Origin: Lentisphaeria bacterium
Lineage (GTDB): Bacteria; Verrucomicrobiota; Lentisphaeria; Victivallales; Victivallaceae
Direction: 5' to 3'
DNA: 62,500 bases
NCBI GenBank assembly: GCA_017508385.1
Contig: JAFVZB010000060.1
Coordinates: 1-62,500, forward strand
Position 1 is the first letter of the stretch; the number at the start of each line of letters is the position of its first letter. The translations under genes and the position numbers were made by a program. Under the pieces are notes generated by a model. The model was not told where the DNA came from and did not search any database. It worked only from the letters and a program-made list of their open reading frames with translations. Of this stretch, positions 7,734-16,856 are shown one piece after another.

Positions 7734-8296
7734 GCAGGCAGGATATACTTCTTCATACCTGCTGTGCTCCCTGCGCCGGAGGATGTGTCGAACGCCTGCT
7801 CGAAGAGAACAGGCGGGTGATACTCTATTACTCCAACGACAATATGTGTGATATCGGCGAGTTCAACCGCCGCCTTGACTCGGTGAAACTGCTTGCGGAA
7901 CACTACGGAGTCGCTCTCGAAGTCGATGAGTACCGCAACGATTTGTGGATGTGCGACATAAGGGGCCTGGAAGATGAACCTGAGCGGGGTAAACGCTGCG
8001 AAAAGTGTTTTCTTCACAGTCTGCGCAAGAGTGCTGAGTTTGCCGGGAAAATCAACATTCCCTTCACCACCAGTCTGACCGTGAGTCCCTACAAGTCATC
8101 GAAGATGATTTTTTCCATCGGCAGGGAGCTCGGAAATTTTGCCGAATACGATTTCAAAAAACAGAACGGATATCTGAAAAGTACCCGCATAGCAGCTGAA
8201 CTCGGTTTCTACCGCCAGAAATTCTGCGGCTGCCGTATGTCCGCATTACAACTCGAACAAAAGGAGAAGCAAAAAAATGGCTCCACGCAAAAATAA
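7730..8296 (+). CDS. queH: Epoxyqueuosine reductase QueH
   Basis: 188 residues of the former DUF208 family, the non-orthologous replacement of QueG in the last step of tRNA queuosine synthesis. Hallmarks seen: LLHTCCAPCAGG at the N-terminus, ERGKRCEKCF, FTTSLTVSPYK, and KKQNGYLKSTR ending in YRQKFCGC. The paired cysteines bind a 4Fe-4S cluster. Translationally coupled to the pseudouridine synthase; its 3' end overlaps the nuclease gene by 20 nt. Two tRNA/rRNA modification genes in a row suggest a translation-quality operon. Confidence 0.93.
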   Translation: MSRQDILLHTCCAPCAGGCVERLLEENRRVILYYSNDNMCDIGEFNRRLDSVKLLAEHYGVALEVDEYRNDLWMCDIRGLEDEPERGKRCEKCFLHSLRKSAEFAGKINIPFTTSLTVSPYKSSKMIFSIGRELGNFAEYDFKKQNGYLKSTRIAAELGFYRQKFCGCRMSALQLEQKEKQKNGSTQK

Positions 8297-8939
8297 CAGT
8301 AGAAACGGGGACGGCTCTTCAGGAAAAGCCCTGTCGGTTTTCCGCCTTGCCGGCAAGGGATTTTCAGCCGTATTCTTTATCATGCTCGGCGGATTGCTGT
8401 TCAATCTCGACCGCATGGATAATGCCGGTATCGTGCTTTTGAAGTACAAGGAGTTTCTGCCGTCGCTGGTGCGCAAATGCCTGCCGGGCGCAGGAGCATC
8501 ATACGGCAAAGCCGCTCCGAAGCAGGAGCTCAAAGGCAAAGTCATCGAGGTTTACGACGGCGACACCATGACCCTGCTCGCCGACAGCAGCACCAAGTAC
8601 AAGGTGCGTTTTTACGCCATCGACGCTCCTGAGGCGGCTCAGAGTTACGGACTCAACTCCCGTGATACATTGCGTGAAAAGATACTCGGCAAAGAGGTCG
8701 TGGTGAAAGTTGTCAACGTTGACCGCTATCAGCGGGTGGTCGGAATGGTGATGCTGGGCGGAAGATACATCAATCTTGAGATGGTCAAAGAGGGTATGGC
8801 GTGGTATTACTCTGACTATGCCGCCCGTCAGTACGAGTTTTCCGAAGCCGAGCGCAGAGCAAAATCAGAAAAGCTGGGCCTGTGGAAAAAGAAAGACCCC
8901 GAAGCTCCGTGGAAATGGCGCAAAAAGCATAAAAAATAG
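8277..8939 (+). CDS. Membrane-anchored SNase-like nuclease
   Basis: 220 residues; AAAGGAG precedes the ATG inside queH. A short basic N-terminus and one hydrophobic helix (about 25-45, FFIMLGGLLF) are followed by a staphylococcal-nuclease fold at about 85-205: VIEVYDGDTMTLL, YKVRFYAIDAPE and DRYQRVVG carry the Arg, Asp/Glu and second Arg expected for catalysis. The tail is basic. Probably anchored in the inner membrane with the nuclease outside. Its stop is directly followed by a palindromic repeat that may end the transcript. Confidence 0.85.
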   Translation: MAPRKNNSRNGDGSSGKALSVFRLAGKGFSAVFFIMLGGLLFNLDRMDNAGIVLLKYKEFLPSLVRKCLPGAGASYGKAAPKQELKGKVIEVYDGDTMTLLADSSTKYKVRFYAIDAPEAAQSYGLNSRDTLREKILGKEVVVKVVNVDRYQRVVGMVMLGGRYINLEMVKEGMAWYYSDYAARQYEFSEAERRAKSEKLGLWKKKDPEAPWKWRKKHKK

Positions 8940-9068
8940 GCTCTGTTCCTGATGCGGGGAGATGATGCGGGGAAAGCGGGAAAACTTCTTTTCACGGGAA
9001 AAGAAGTTTTCCCGCTCTCCCCGCGCCCCTCTCTCCCTTTCAAGAAAAGCGGAGTAACTTTTTTATTT
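8940..9068 (-). repeat. Dispersed palindromic repeat, copy 2
   Basis: Reverse-orientation match of 223-353, starting right after the nuclease stop. Landmarks: GCTCTGTTCCTGAT, GCGGGGAAAGCGGG, a central near-perfect palindrome (about 8976-9015) and AAAGCGGAGTAACTTTTTTATTT at the far end. The strong hairpin at a gene end suggests it could serve as a transcription barrier here. Confidence 0.7.
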
Positions 9069-9287
9069 ATGCCTGCCCGTGTCGGGAATAGAGCCTAAAA
9101 ATAACGCCGTTGACTCTTCTGCTGAAATTCCGGATAAAAGTGCACTGTAAAAAACTTGTAAACAAATCATTTTTGTGCTATATTATATAATTTTTCGGGG
9201 TTCAGTGCCGAACCCGATGTTATTCGGTAAAAACGGACGGTTAAGAAAGGAAATTTTCGTCCGGAAAAGTCAGAAAGGTTTGTCAAC
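9069..9287 (+). other. Leader of the LeuA-like gene, with promoter and hairpin
   Basis: No gene. After the repeat, 9069-9155 shows nothing I recognise. The promoter is at 9156-9184. The roughly 95-nt transcribed leader contains a 6-bp hairpin GGGTTC-agtgcc-GAACCC at 9198-9215 and ends in AAAGG nine bases before ATG 9288. Such a long leader is unusual among the compact genes here and could carry regulation. Confidence 0.5.
9156..9184 (+). promoter_or_regulatory. Promoter of the LeuA-like/ligase/PFOR operon
   Basis: TTGTAA (9156-9161), 17-bp spacer, TATATT (9179-9184), with an overlapping TATAAT at 9185-9190. One of the best promoter matches in the window, in line with high expression of a PFOR-containing operon. 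Confidence 0.65.
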
Positions 9288-10697
9288 ATGAAAAAAGCAG
9301 CTGTGGCCGATGCGACGTTGCGGATGTGTGAAAGCTCCGATTGTACGCTTGGGTTCAAAGAGAAGATCGAGATAGTCAAGCAGCTCGACCGACTGTGTGT
9401 CGATGCTATTGAAACTGCTCCGCTGCTTAAAGGCAAATCGGATGTGCTTTTTCTACATACCATTGCTCCGTTGACCCGCAACTGTGTGGTGAGCTGTGCA
9501 GTCACTCTTGATGATGAACTTGTTGAGTTGAGCTGCGATGCGATATCCAAAGCGGCTAAGCCCCGCCTCAACATCATCGCTCCTGTCTCCACGGTGCAGA
9601 TGGAGTACCACTGCCGCAGGAAACCCGATGCCGTGCTCGAAAAGCTGGCTGAGGTGATTGCCAAAGTGCGTGCCAAAGGTATCGAGACCGAGGTTTCTTT
9701 TGCCGATGCCACCAGAGCAGAGTATGAATTTCTGGTCAAAGCCGTCAAGTGCGCCATCAATGCCGGAGCTCAGATAACCACTGTTTGCGACTCCGCAGGA
9801 ATGATGCTTCCGGGGGAGATGTATGAGTTTATCGAAAAGCTGCGGCAGGATGTTCCTGAGCTCTCAAACGTGGTGCTCTCAGTTGAGTGCTCCGATGAGC
9901 TGCACATGGCTGCCGCCTGCGCCATCGCCGCAGTCAAGGCGGGAGCAAGCCAGATAAAGACCACCATCGGAGTTCCCGGCGGACTCGGACTCAAGGCGTT
10001 TGCCGATGTGCTCCGCGCCAAAGAGGATGCTCTTGAAATCACAACTTCTCTCAACCGTACCGCCTGCGGCTCGATCATCCAGAATGTCGAGTCGATAATG
10101 GCAGGCAAGATGCACTCGGGAGCTCCCGAAAAGCTCTTTGCTTCAGCTCATGGCGGAGACTGGAAACTTGCCGCCGGTGAGGATATGGCTGCCATCGGAG
10201 AGGCTGTGAAGAAGCTCGGTTACGAACTTACCGCCGAAGATTTGAGCAAAGTTTACGATGAGTTTCTCAATATTTCCCGCAAGAAAGAGGTCGGTCCTCA
10301 GGAGCTCGATGCGATCGTTGCCACCGTGGCGATGCAGGTTCCTCCCACCTACACGCTGAAGAGTTTTGTCATCAACAGCGGCAACATCATCACTTCGATG
10401 GCTCATGTCGTGCTGGTCAAAGATGGCAGAGAGGTGCAGGGATTCAGTACCGGCGACGGTCCTGTGGATGCCGCGTTCCTCTCAATAGAAAATATAGTCG
10501 GCAGACACTTCGAGCTCGATGATTTCCAGATCACTGCGGTAACCGAGGGTCGTGAAGCCGTGGGTTCGGGAATCGTGCGTCTGCGCTCAAACGGCAAACT
10601 CTATTCAGGAAAAGGTGTTTCGACCGACGTTATCGGAGCCGGAATCAGAGCGTATGTTGACGCTCTCAACAAAATCTGTTATGAGGAGAACAACTGA
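9288..10697 (+). CDS. LeuA-like protein lacking metal-binding HxH
   Basis: 469 residues with the two-part layout of 2-isopropylmalate/homocitrate synthases: a DRE-TIM barrel (about 1-290), linker, and a C-terminal LeuA allosteric-type domain (about 350-465, FSTGDGPVDAAF and GVSTDVIGAGIRAYVDAL). Key catalytic positions deviate. The family start DTTLRDGEQ reads DATLRMCESSD, and the HxH of the SVHCHND motif, which holds the divalent metal, reads SVECSDELH (Glu200, Ser202). The Arg after DATL remains. It therefore may not perform a standard aldol condensation with acetyl-CoA. First gene of an operon with an acyl-CoA ligase fusion and PFOR. Homology is firm, function open. Confidence 0.8.
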   Translation: MKKAAVADATLRMCESSDCTLGFKEKIEIVKQLDRLCVDAIETAPLLKGKSDVLFLHTIAPLTRNCVVSCAVTLDDELVELSCDAISKAAKPRLNIIAPVSTVQMEYHCRRKPDAVLEKLAEVIAKVRAKGIETEVSFADATRAEYEFLVKAVKCAINAGAQITTVCDSAGMMLPGEMYEFIEKLRQDVPELSNVVLSVECSDELHMAAACAIAAVKAGASQIKTTIGVPGGLGLKAFADVLRAKEDALEITTSLNRTACGSIIQNVESIMAGKMHSGAPEKLFASAHGGDWKLAAGEDMAAIGEAVKKLGYELTAEDLSKVYDEFLNISRKKEVGPQELDAIVATVAMQVPPTYTLKSFVINSGNIITSMAHVVLVKDGREVQGFSTGDGPVDAAFLSIENIVGRHFELDDFQITAVTEGREAVGSGIVRLRSNGKLYSGKGVSTDVIGAGIRAYVDALNKICYEENN

Positions 10698-10699
10698 TC

Positions 10700-13183
10700 A
10701 TGAAGCTCTCCTTTTCCACCAACCGCTGGTTCGACTACACCTTTGAGCAATTCATTGATATTGCCGGTGAATACCGTTTTCAGGGCATAGAAATACACGA
10801 TGTCCACGCCGTGTTCGACGTGAACGAGCCGGGAAAAATCACCGCTCTTTACCGCCGCATCATGGAAAAACGTCTGGAAATATCCTGTATCGACCTTGTT
10901 TCCGATATCGTCTGCTCCACCAAGGATGCTCTTGACGAGCTTGTTCTGGTGCTGGATGCGGCAAAACGTCTGCACGCACCCTATGTGCGGGTGAAGACCT
11001 CGAACGACAGCAGCGGCACTGTTGCCGCAGTTCAGGAGTTCCTGCGTGAGGCTCTGCCCATGGCTGAAAAGAACGGAACAACTCTGCTCGTCGAGACCGT
11101 GGGTGTCTTTGCCGACACTGCAAAACTGCGCTCACTTTTTGAGGATTTCGTCAGCGACAATCTCGCCGCCCTGTGGGATCTGCATTATCCCTTCCGTATC
11201 AAAGGCGAAGCTCCTGAGGATACCATCCGCAATCTGGGAGCTTATGTCCGTCACGTTCACATGAAAGACTCAGAGAGTGCCGACAAGCCGACTCTGGTCG
11301 GTGAGGGCTCTCTGCCCATCGCAGGAATAATGAACGCTCTGCGCTCAGTCAACTACGACGGATTCATCTCGATCGAGTGGGACCCCAAGTGGGATGAGAT
11401 CAGCGATATCGACATCATCTTCCCCCACTTCATCAGCTACATGAGCCGTTACGAGCTTTCACGGATGCGCACTCCGCTCTACGACAACAACGCCCGTACC
11501 GGTAAATACGTCTGGAAAAAAGAGACCCTGATCGAAAAGACCTTCTCTCAGGTGCTCGACACCATGGTGCAGGAGTTCCCCGACCATCTGGCGTTCAAGT
11601 ACACCACGCTCGACTACACCCGTACCTATTCCGAGTTCAGAGATGATGTCGATCAGTTCGCCCGCTCACTTATCGCTCTCGGAGTGAAACCCGGCAGCCA
11701 TGTCGCAGTCTGGATGACCAATCTGCCGCAGTGGTACATCGCTTTCTGGGCAACCACCAAGAACGGAGCGGTTCTGGTCACGGTCAACACCGCCTACAAA
11801 ATCGCTGAGGCTGAGTATCTGCTCAAACAGTCTGATACCCATACCCTCATTCTCGAAAAGGGGTGGAGAGACTCCGACTATGCAGGGATCATCGCCAAGC
11901 TCTGCCCCGAGTTGGAAACCACCCGTCAGGGCGGGCAGCTCCACGCCAAACGTCTGCCGTTCCTGCGCAACGTCATCACCGTCGGCTACCGCCAGAAGGG
12001 TGCAATCACCTGGGAAGATGCTCTCGCCCGCTCAAAGAGCGTGCCCGTCGAAGAGCTCCGCCGCCGTGCCGATGCCGTCGATGTGCGTGATGTCTGCAAC
12101 ATGCAGTACACCTCAGGTACGACCGGTTTCCCCAAGGGAGTCATGCTCACCCACTACGGAGTGGTCAACAACGGCAAATGTATCGGCGACCGCATGGATT
12201 TGTCAACCGCCGACCGCATGATGATCGAGGTTCCGATGTTCCACTGCTTCGGAATGGTTCTGGCGATGACCGCCAGCATGACCCACGGCGCAACTCTGCT
12301 GCCGCTGCCGTATTTCTCAGCAAAACCGGCACTGGCATGCATCAATCAGGAAAAAATCACCTGTTTCCACGGCGTGCCCACCATGTTCATCGCACTGCTC
12401 GGTCATCCTGATTTCCCCAAGACAGACTTCTCTCACATGCGCACCGGAATCATGGCAGGTTCACCCTGTCCGATATCGGTCATGCAGGATGTTATCGACA
12501 AGATGCACATGACCGAAATCACCATCGTGTACGGTCAGACCGAGGCTTCACCCGGATGTACCATGTCCACCACCAGCGACCCCATCGAAGACCGGGTCGC
12601 CACTGTCGGACGTGACCTGCCGGAAATCGAAAACCGCATCATCGACCCCGAGACCGGAAAGGACTTGCCCGACAATGAGATCGGTGAGTTCGTCACCCGT
12701 GGATATCATGTGATGAAAGGTTACTACAAGATGCCCCGTGAGACCGCAAACGCCATCGATTCCGAGGGATGGCTCCATACCGGAGACCTCGCTCTGCGCA
12801 CTCCCGACGGCAACTACAAAATCACCGGACGTCTCAAAGATATGATCATCCGCGGCGGAGAAAACATCTATCCAAAAGAGATCGAAGAGTTTATCTACAC
12901 TCATCCCAAGGTCGAGGATGTTCAGGTGATCGGTATTCCCGACAAACAGCTGGGCGAGGAGATCCTTGCCGCAGTCATCCTGAAACCCGGCGAGAGCATG
13001 ACCGCCGCCGAGCTGCAGGATTATGTGCGTCAGAATATGGCGAAACACAAAGTTCCCCGCTACGTCGACTTTGTCGAGGCGTTCCCGCAGAATGCGGCGG
13101 GTAAGATCCTCAAGTACAAGATGCGTGAGGATGCCGCAAAGAGATTGAATATTGCGCAGGTCGAGGGTATCGTAGCCGACTGA
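10700..13183 (+). CDS. TIM-barrel isomerase/AMP-dependent ligase fusion
   Basis: 827 residues. Residues 1-265 are a sugar phosphate isomerase/epimerase (AP endonuclease 2-like) TIM barrel keeping the usual metal ligands: LLVETVG, LWDLHYPF, RHVHMKD and SIEWDPKW. Residues about 275-820 are a full acyl-CoA synthetase: AMP-binding YTSGTTGFPKGVMLTH near 470-485, VYGQTEASP, EGWLHTGDLA, GRLKDMIIRGGENIYP, and the C-terminal catalytic Lys in NAAGKILKYKMRE. The ligase half resembles medium-chain or fatty-acid CoA ligases. No break separates the halves. Starts 2 bp after the LeuA-like gene. It may isomerise and CoA-activate the same substrate, but that is inference. Confidence 0.85.
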   Translation: MKLSFSTNRWFDYTFEQFIDIAGEYRFQGIEIHDVHAVFDVNEPGKITALYRRIMEKRLEISCIDLVSDIVCSTKDALDELVLVLDAAKRLHAPYVRVKTSNDSSGTVAAVQEFLREALPMAEKNGTTLLVETVGVFADTAKLRSLFEDFVSDNLAALWDLHYPFRIKGEAPEDTIRNLGAYVRHVHMKDSESADKPTLVGEGSLPIAGIMNALRSVNYDGFISIEWDPKWDEISDIDIIFPHFISYMSRYELSRMRTPLYDNNARTGKYVWKKETLIEKTFSQVLDTMVQEFPDHLAFKYTTLDYTRTYSEFRDDVDQFARSLIALGVKPGSHVAVWMTNLPQWYIAFWATTKNGAVLVTVNTAYKIAEAEYLLKQSDTHTLILEKGWRDSDYAGIIAKLCPELETTRQGGQLHAKRLPFLRNVITVGYRQKGAITWEDALARSKSVPVEELRRRADAVDVRDVCNMQYTSGTTGFPKGVMLTHYGVVNNGKCIGDRMDLSTADRMMIEVPMFHCFGMVLAMTASMTHGATLLPLPYFSAKPALACINQEKITCFHGVPTMFIALLGHPDFPKTDFSHMRTGIMAGSPCPISVMQDVIDKMHMTEITIVYGQTEASPGCTMSTTSDPIEDRVATVGRDLPEIENRIIDPETGKDLPDNEIGEFVTRGYHVMKGYYKMPRETANAIDSEGWLHTGDLALRTPDGNYKITGRLKDMIIRGGENIYPKEIEEFIYTHPKVEDVQVIGIPDKQLGEEILAAVILKPGESMTAAELQDYVRQNMAKHKVPRYVDFVEAFPQNAAGKILKYKMREDAAKRLNIAQVEGIVAD

Positions 13184-13210
13184 CCCTGCCTCTCAAAAAG
13201 GGATTTTTCT

Positions 13211-16200
13211 ATGAATAAAAAGAATTTTGTTACCATGGACGGCAACGAAGCGTGTGCCTATGCCGCATACGCTTTTACCGAAGTTGCGGCGATTTATCCT
13301 ATTACTCCGTCAAGTCCGATGGCGGGCAAGACCGATGCGTGGTCAGCCAAGGGCAGAAAAAACCTCTTCGGTCAGACCGTGACTCTGGTCGAGATGGAGT
13401 CAGAGGCGGGTGCCGCAGGAGCTATCCACGGTTCGCTTGAGACCGGAGCTCTTTCCACCAGTTTCACCTCATCTCAGGGTTTGCTGCTGATGATTCCGGT
13501 GATGCACCGTATCGCAGGTGAGCGTCTGCCCGGAGTTCTTCATGTGGCATCCCGTACCGTGGGAACCCATGCGCTTTCGATTTTCGGAGACCACTCCGAC
13601 GTGATGAACTGCCGTCAGACCGGTTTCGCTCTGCTCTCAACTGCCAACTCACAGGAGATCATGGATCTTGCTCCCGTTGCCCACCTTGCGGCGATCAAAG
13701 GCAGGATTCCGTTTCTGCACTTTTTCGACGGATTCCGCACCAGTCACGAGATGAGCAAGGTCGAGCCGATCGAGTATGAGGATCTGGCGAAACTGCTCGA
13801 CACTTATGCGGTTGATGCTTTCCGTGCTCAGGCATTGAATCCCGATCATCCGAAACTGCGCGCCACCGTGCAGAACGGAGATATCTTCTTCCAGGTGCGT
13901 GAGGCGAACAACCGCTTCTACGATGAGCTCCCTGCGATCGTGCAGGAGTACATGGATAAAATCGGTGAACTCACAGGCAGAAAGTACAAGCTCTTCGACT
14001 ACTACGGAGCCGCCGATGCCGAAAACGTCATCATCGCCATGGGCTCAGTTTCCGGAGCGGTGAAAGAGACCGTCGATTATCTCAACGCAAGAGGCGGAAA
14101 GTGCGGATTTTTGCAGGTGAGGCTCTTCCGTCCGTTCTCTGCGGAGCATTTCCTTGCGGCAATCCCCTCATCAGTTCGCAAAATCGCCGTACTCGACCGC
14201 TGCAAAGAGATGGGCAGCGCAGGCGAGCCGCTCTATCAGGATGTCTGCACCGTTATCGCCAATGCAGGAAAGAGTATCAAAGTTGTCGGCGGCCGTTACG
14301 GTTTGTCGAGCAAGGATGTTGACCCATCCCAGCTCTGCGCCGTGTACGAGCACCTCAAGCAGGAGTCTCCGCGCGGCAACTTCACCATCGGTATCGAGGA
14401 TGATGTCACCAATCTCTCTCTGCCGGTCGGCGGAGTGCTCTATCCCGATGACGAACATCAGGTCTGCTGCAAGTTCTGGGGTCTGGGCTCTGACGGAACC
14501 GTGGGAGCAAACAAGAGCACCGTTGAAATCATCAACGCCCACACCTCAAAATTTGCTCAGGCGTACTTCGAGTACGATGCAAAAAAATCTTTCGGAGTCA
14601 CCAAGTCGCATCTGCGTTTCGGTGATGGTCCCATCCGCAGTTCATACTATGTGAAATTTGCCGATTTCATCGGATGTCACAACGAGACCTATATCCGTCA
14701 GTACGATGTGGCTGGCGAGCTGAAGCAGGGCGGAACCATTCTGCTCAATACCTCACTTGATGCGGCAGGTTTGGAAAAACTTATTCCGGCATCCGTGAAG
14801 CGTCAGCTGGCAGAAAAAGAGGCGAAACTCTACACCATTGATGCGGTTTCCATTGCCTCTCAGCTCGGACTCGGAAATCACTACAACCTCGTTCTGCAGT
14901 CGGCATTTTTCCATCTGGTGAACATCATTCCGGGAGATGAAGCCGACCGGTACATGAAAGAGCTTGCCAAGCGCACCTACTTTGCCAAAGGTGACGAGGT
15001 TGTTTCCCGCAACTGGGCAGCCATCGATGCCGGAGCAACAGCTTACAAACTCATTGAGATACCCGAATCGTGGAAAAACGCCGCCGATGAAGAGTGCTGC
15101 TGCTGCACTGAGAGACCTGATGTGGTGAAAAAAATCGCCGACCCGATCAACCGCCAGAAGGGTGACGACCTGCCGGTGAGCGCATTCAAAGGCTATGAGG
15201 ATGGAGTAATTGATATGGGTCTCACCGCCTACGAGAAGCGTGGAATCGCGGTGAAAGTTCCGGTGTGGGATTCCTCAAAATGTCTGCAGTGCAACCGCTG
15301 TTCTTTAGTGTGTCCGCACGCAGTTATCAGACCGTTTTTGCTGAACGAAGCCGAAAACAGTGCCAAGCCTGCCGGATTTGACACCCTTGAGGTGCGCGGC
15401 AAAGCAGGATTGTACTTCACCTTGCAGACCAGTTTCGCCGACTGCACCGGTTGCGGAGCTTGTGTCAACGCCTGTCCTGCCAAAGAGAAAGCTCTTGAGA
15501 TGAAACCCTACCGTGAGGTGGGAGCTCAGAGTGAAAAGTGGAATTACGCCCTCAATCTCAGCGACAAAGGCGATGTGTTCGACATCTGGAGCATCAAAGG
15601 CAGTCAGTTCCGCCAGCCGCTGCTCGAGTTTTCAGCAGCGTGTGCCGGATGCGGAGAGACTCCGTACGCCAAACTGCTCACCCAGCTCTTCGGAGACCAC
15701 GTTTACTGGGCAAACGCCACCGGATGCTCTCAGGCGTGGGGTTCACCCATGCCGGGAATCCCCTACACCACCAACAAAGAGGGCAGGGGACCGGCTTGGA
15801 GCAACTCGCTCTTTGAAAACAACGCCGAGTTCTCTCTCGGAATGGCTCTTTCAGTCAAACAGCAGCGTGCCAAAGCCAAAATGCGGGTCGCCGAACTGTT
15901 GACTTGCGATATCAGTGAAGAATTGGCGGCGGCAGCGAAAAATTACATTGCCTCATTCGACGATGTGACAGAGTCACGCCGTGCCGGAGATAGACTTTGT
16001 GAACTGCTTTCCGGCTCTGACCTGCCCATCGCAGCAGAAATCATCAAGCACCGTGATATGCTCGCCAAAAAGACCTTCTGGATGTTCGGAGGAGACGGCT
16101 GGGCTTACGATATCGGCTTCGGCGGACTCGATCATGTGGTGGCAAGCGGAGAAAATATCAACGTGCTCATCGTCGATACCGAGGTTTACAGCAATACCGG

Positions 16201-16708
16201 AGGTCAGTCATCCAAAGCCACTCCGATAGGAGCAGTCGCCCAGTTTGCCAGCAGCGGCAAAGCGAGTCCGAAAAAGGATCTGGGAGCGATTTTCATGACC
16301 TACGGCAACGTCTATGTGGCGCAGGTCGCCATGGGAGCGGACCCCAATCAGCTGATGAAAGCGATAAAAGAGGCGGAGGAGTTCAACGGACCGTCAGTGA
16401 TCATCGCCTACACCCCGTGCCTCTCACACGGACTCAAGTGCGGAATGGGTTGTGCGCAGGACGAGATGAAACGTGCAGTGGAAGCCGGATACTGGATACT
16501 TTACCGTTATAATCCTGCAAACGAAAAGCCGTTCACGCTCGACTCCAAAGAGCCGGCAGTCTCGTACACGGAGTTCCTCGCCGGAGAGACAAGATACGCG
16601 GCATTAAAGAGAACGTTCCCTGACAATGCGGAAAACTTCTTCGCCCGTGGAGCCGAAGTAGCGGCAAAGAAATATCAATACTACAAAAAGATGGCAGACA
16701 ACCAGTAA
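13211..16708 (+). CDS. nifJ: Pyruvate:ferredoxin oxidoreductase, single chain
   Basis: 1165 residues, the normal length for one-chain PFOR. It decarboxylates pyruvate to acetyl-CoA, passing electrons to ferredoxin or flavodoxin. Visible: N-terminal EVAAIYPITPSSPMA, the gamma-like domain, two 4Fe-4S ferredoxin motifs (CLQCNRCSLVCPHAVI and CTGCGACVNACPAKE), the proximal-cluster AACAGCGETPYAKLL, TPP-binding FGGDGWAYDIGFGG, and a C-terminal CGMGCAQDEM. Third gene of the operon, 27 bp after the fusion protein and before a strong terminator. Marks an anaerobic lifestyle. Confidence 0.96.
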   Translation: MNKKNFVTMDGNEACAYAAYAFTEVAAIYPITPSSPMAGKTDAWSAKGRKNLFGQTVTLVEMESEAGAAGAIHGSLETGALSTSFTSSQGLLLMIPVMHRIAGERLPGVLHVASRTVGTHALSIFGDHSDVMNCRQTGFALLSTANSQEIMDLAPVAHLAAIKGRIPFLHFFDGFRTSHEMSKVEPIEYEDLAKLLDTYAVDAFRAQALNPDHPKLRATVQNGDIFFQVREANNRFYDELPAIVQEYMDKIGELTGRKYKLFDYYGAADAENVIIAMGSVSGAVKETVDYLNARGGKCGFLQVRLFRPFSAEHFLAAIPSSVRKIAVLDRCKEMGSAGEPLYQDVCTVIANAGKSIKVVGGRYGLSSKDVDPSQLCAVYEHLKQESPRGNFTIGIEDDVTNLSLPVGGVLYPDDEHQVCCKFWGLGSDGTVGANKSTVEIINAHTSKFAQAYFEYDAKKSFGVTKSHLRFGDGPIRSSYYVKFADFIGCHNETYIRQYDVAGELKQGGTILLNTSLDAAGLEKLIPASVKRQLAEKEAKLYTIDAVSIASQLGLGNHYNLVLQSAFFHLVNIIPGDEADRYMKELAKRTYFAKGDEVVSRNWAAIDAGATAYKLIEIPESWKNAADEECCCCTERPDVVKKIADPINRQKGDDLPVSAFKGYEDGVIDMGLTAYEKRGIAVKVPVWDSSKCLQCNRCSLVCPHAVIRPFLLNEAENSAKPAGFDTLEVRGKAGLYFTLQTSFADCTGCGACVNACPAKEKALEMKPYREVGAQSEKWNYALNLSDKGDVFDIWSIKGSQFRQPLLEFSAACAGCGETPYAKLLTQLFGDHVYWANATGCSQAWGSPMPGIPYTTNKEGRGPAWSNSLFENNAEFSLGMALSVKQQRAKAKMRVAELLTCDISEELAAAAKNYIASFDDVTESRRAGDRLCELLSGSDLPIAAEIIKHRDMLAKKTFWMFGGDGWAYDIGFGGLDHVVASGENINVLIVDTEVYSNTGGQSSKATPIGAVAQFASSGKASPKKDLGAIFMTYGNVYVAQVAMGADPNQLMKAIKEAEEFNGPSVIIAYTPCLSHGLKCGMGCAQDEMKRAVEAGYWILYRYNPANEKPFTLDSKEPAVSYTEFLAGETRYAALKRTFPDNAENFFARGAEVAAKKYQYYKKMADNQ

Positions 16709-16725
16709 TCCATCACAAAACAAAA

Positions 16726-16764
16726 CGGCAGTTACCGGAAAACAGGTAACTGCCGCTTTTATTT
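16726..16764 (+). terminator. Rho-independent terminator after PFOR
   Basis: Perfect 11-bp stem CGGCAGTTACC (16726-16736) with GGTAACTGCCG (16745-16755), 8-nt loop, followed by CTTTTATTTT and further T runs. Confidence 0.9.
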
Positions 16765-16797
16765 TACTTTTTTTTGATTTTTTTTGGGGGTTGCCCC

Positions 16798-16825
16798 TTG
16801 CGGTTTTCCTTTTTTTGTGTATAAT
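16798..16825 (+). promoter_or_regulatory. Promoter of the pseudopilin pair
   Basis: TTGCGG (16798-16803), 16-bp spacer, consensus TATAAT (16820-16825), about 25 nt before ATG 16857. Confidence 0.55.
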
Positions 16826-16856
16826 ATCAATATATGGATAAGTGAAAGGGACAATT

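Noticed and set aside
8940..9068. Simple rho-independent terminator
   Set aside because: The hairpin is strong but the unit has a second, inverted copy at 223-353 with matching flanks, so it is primarily a dispersed repeat.
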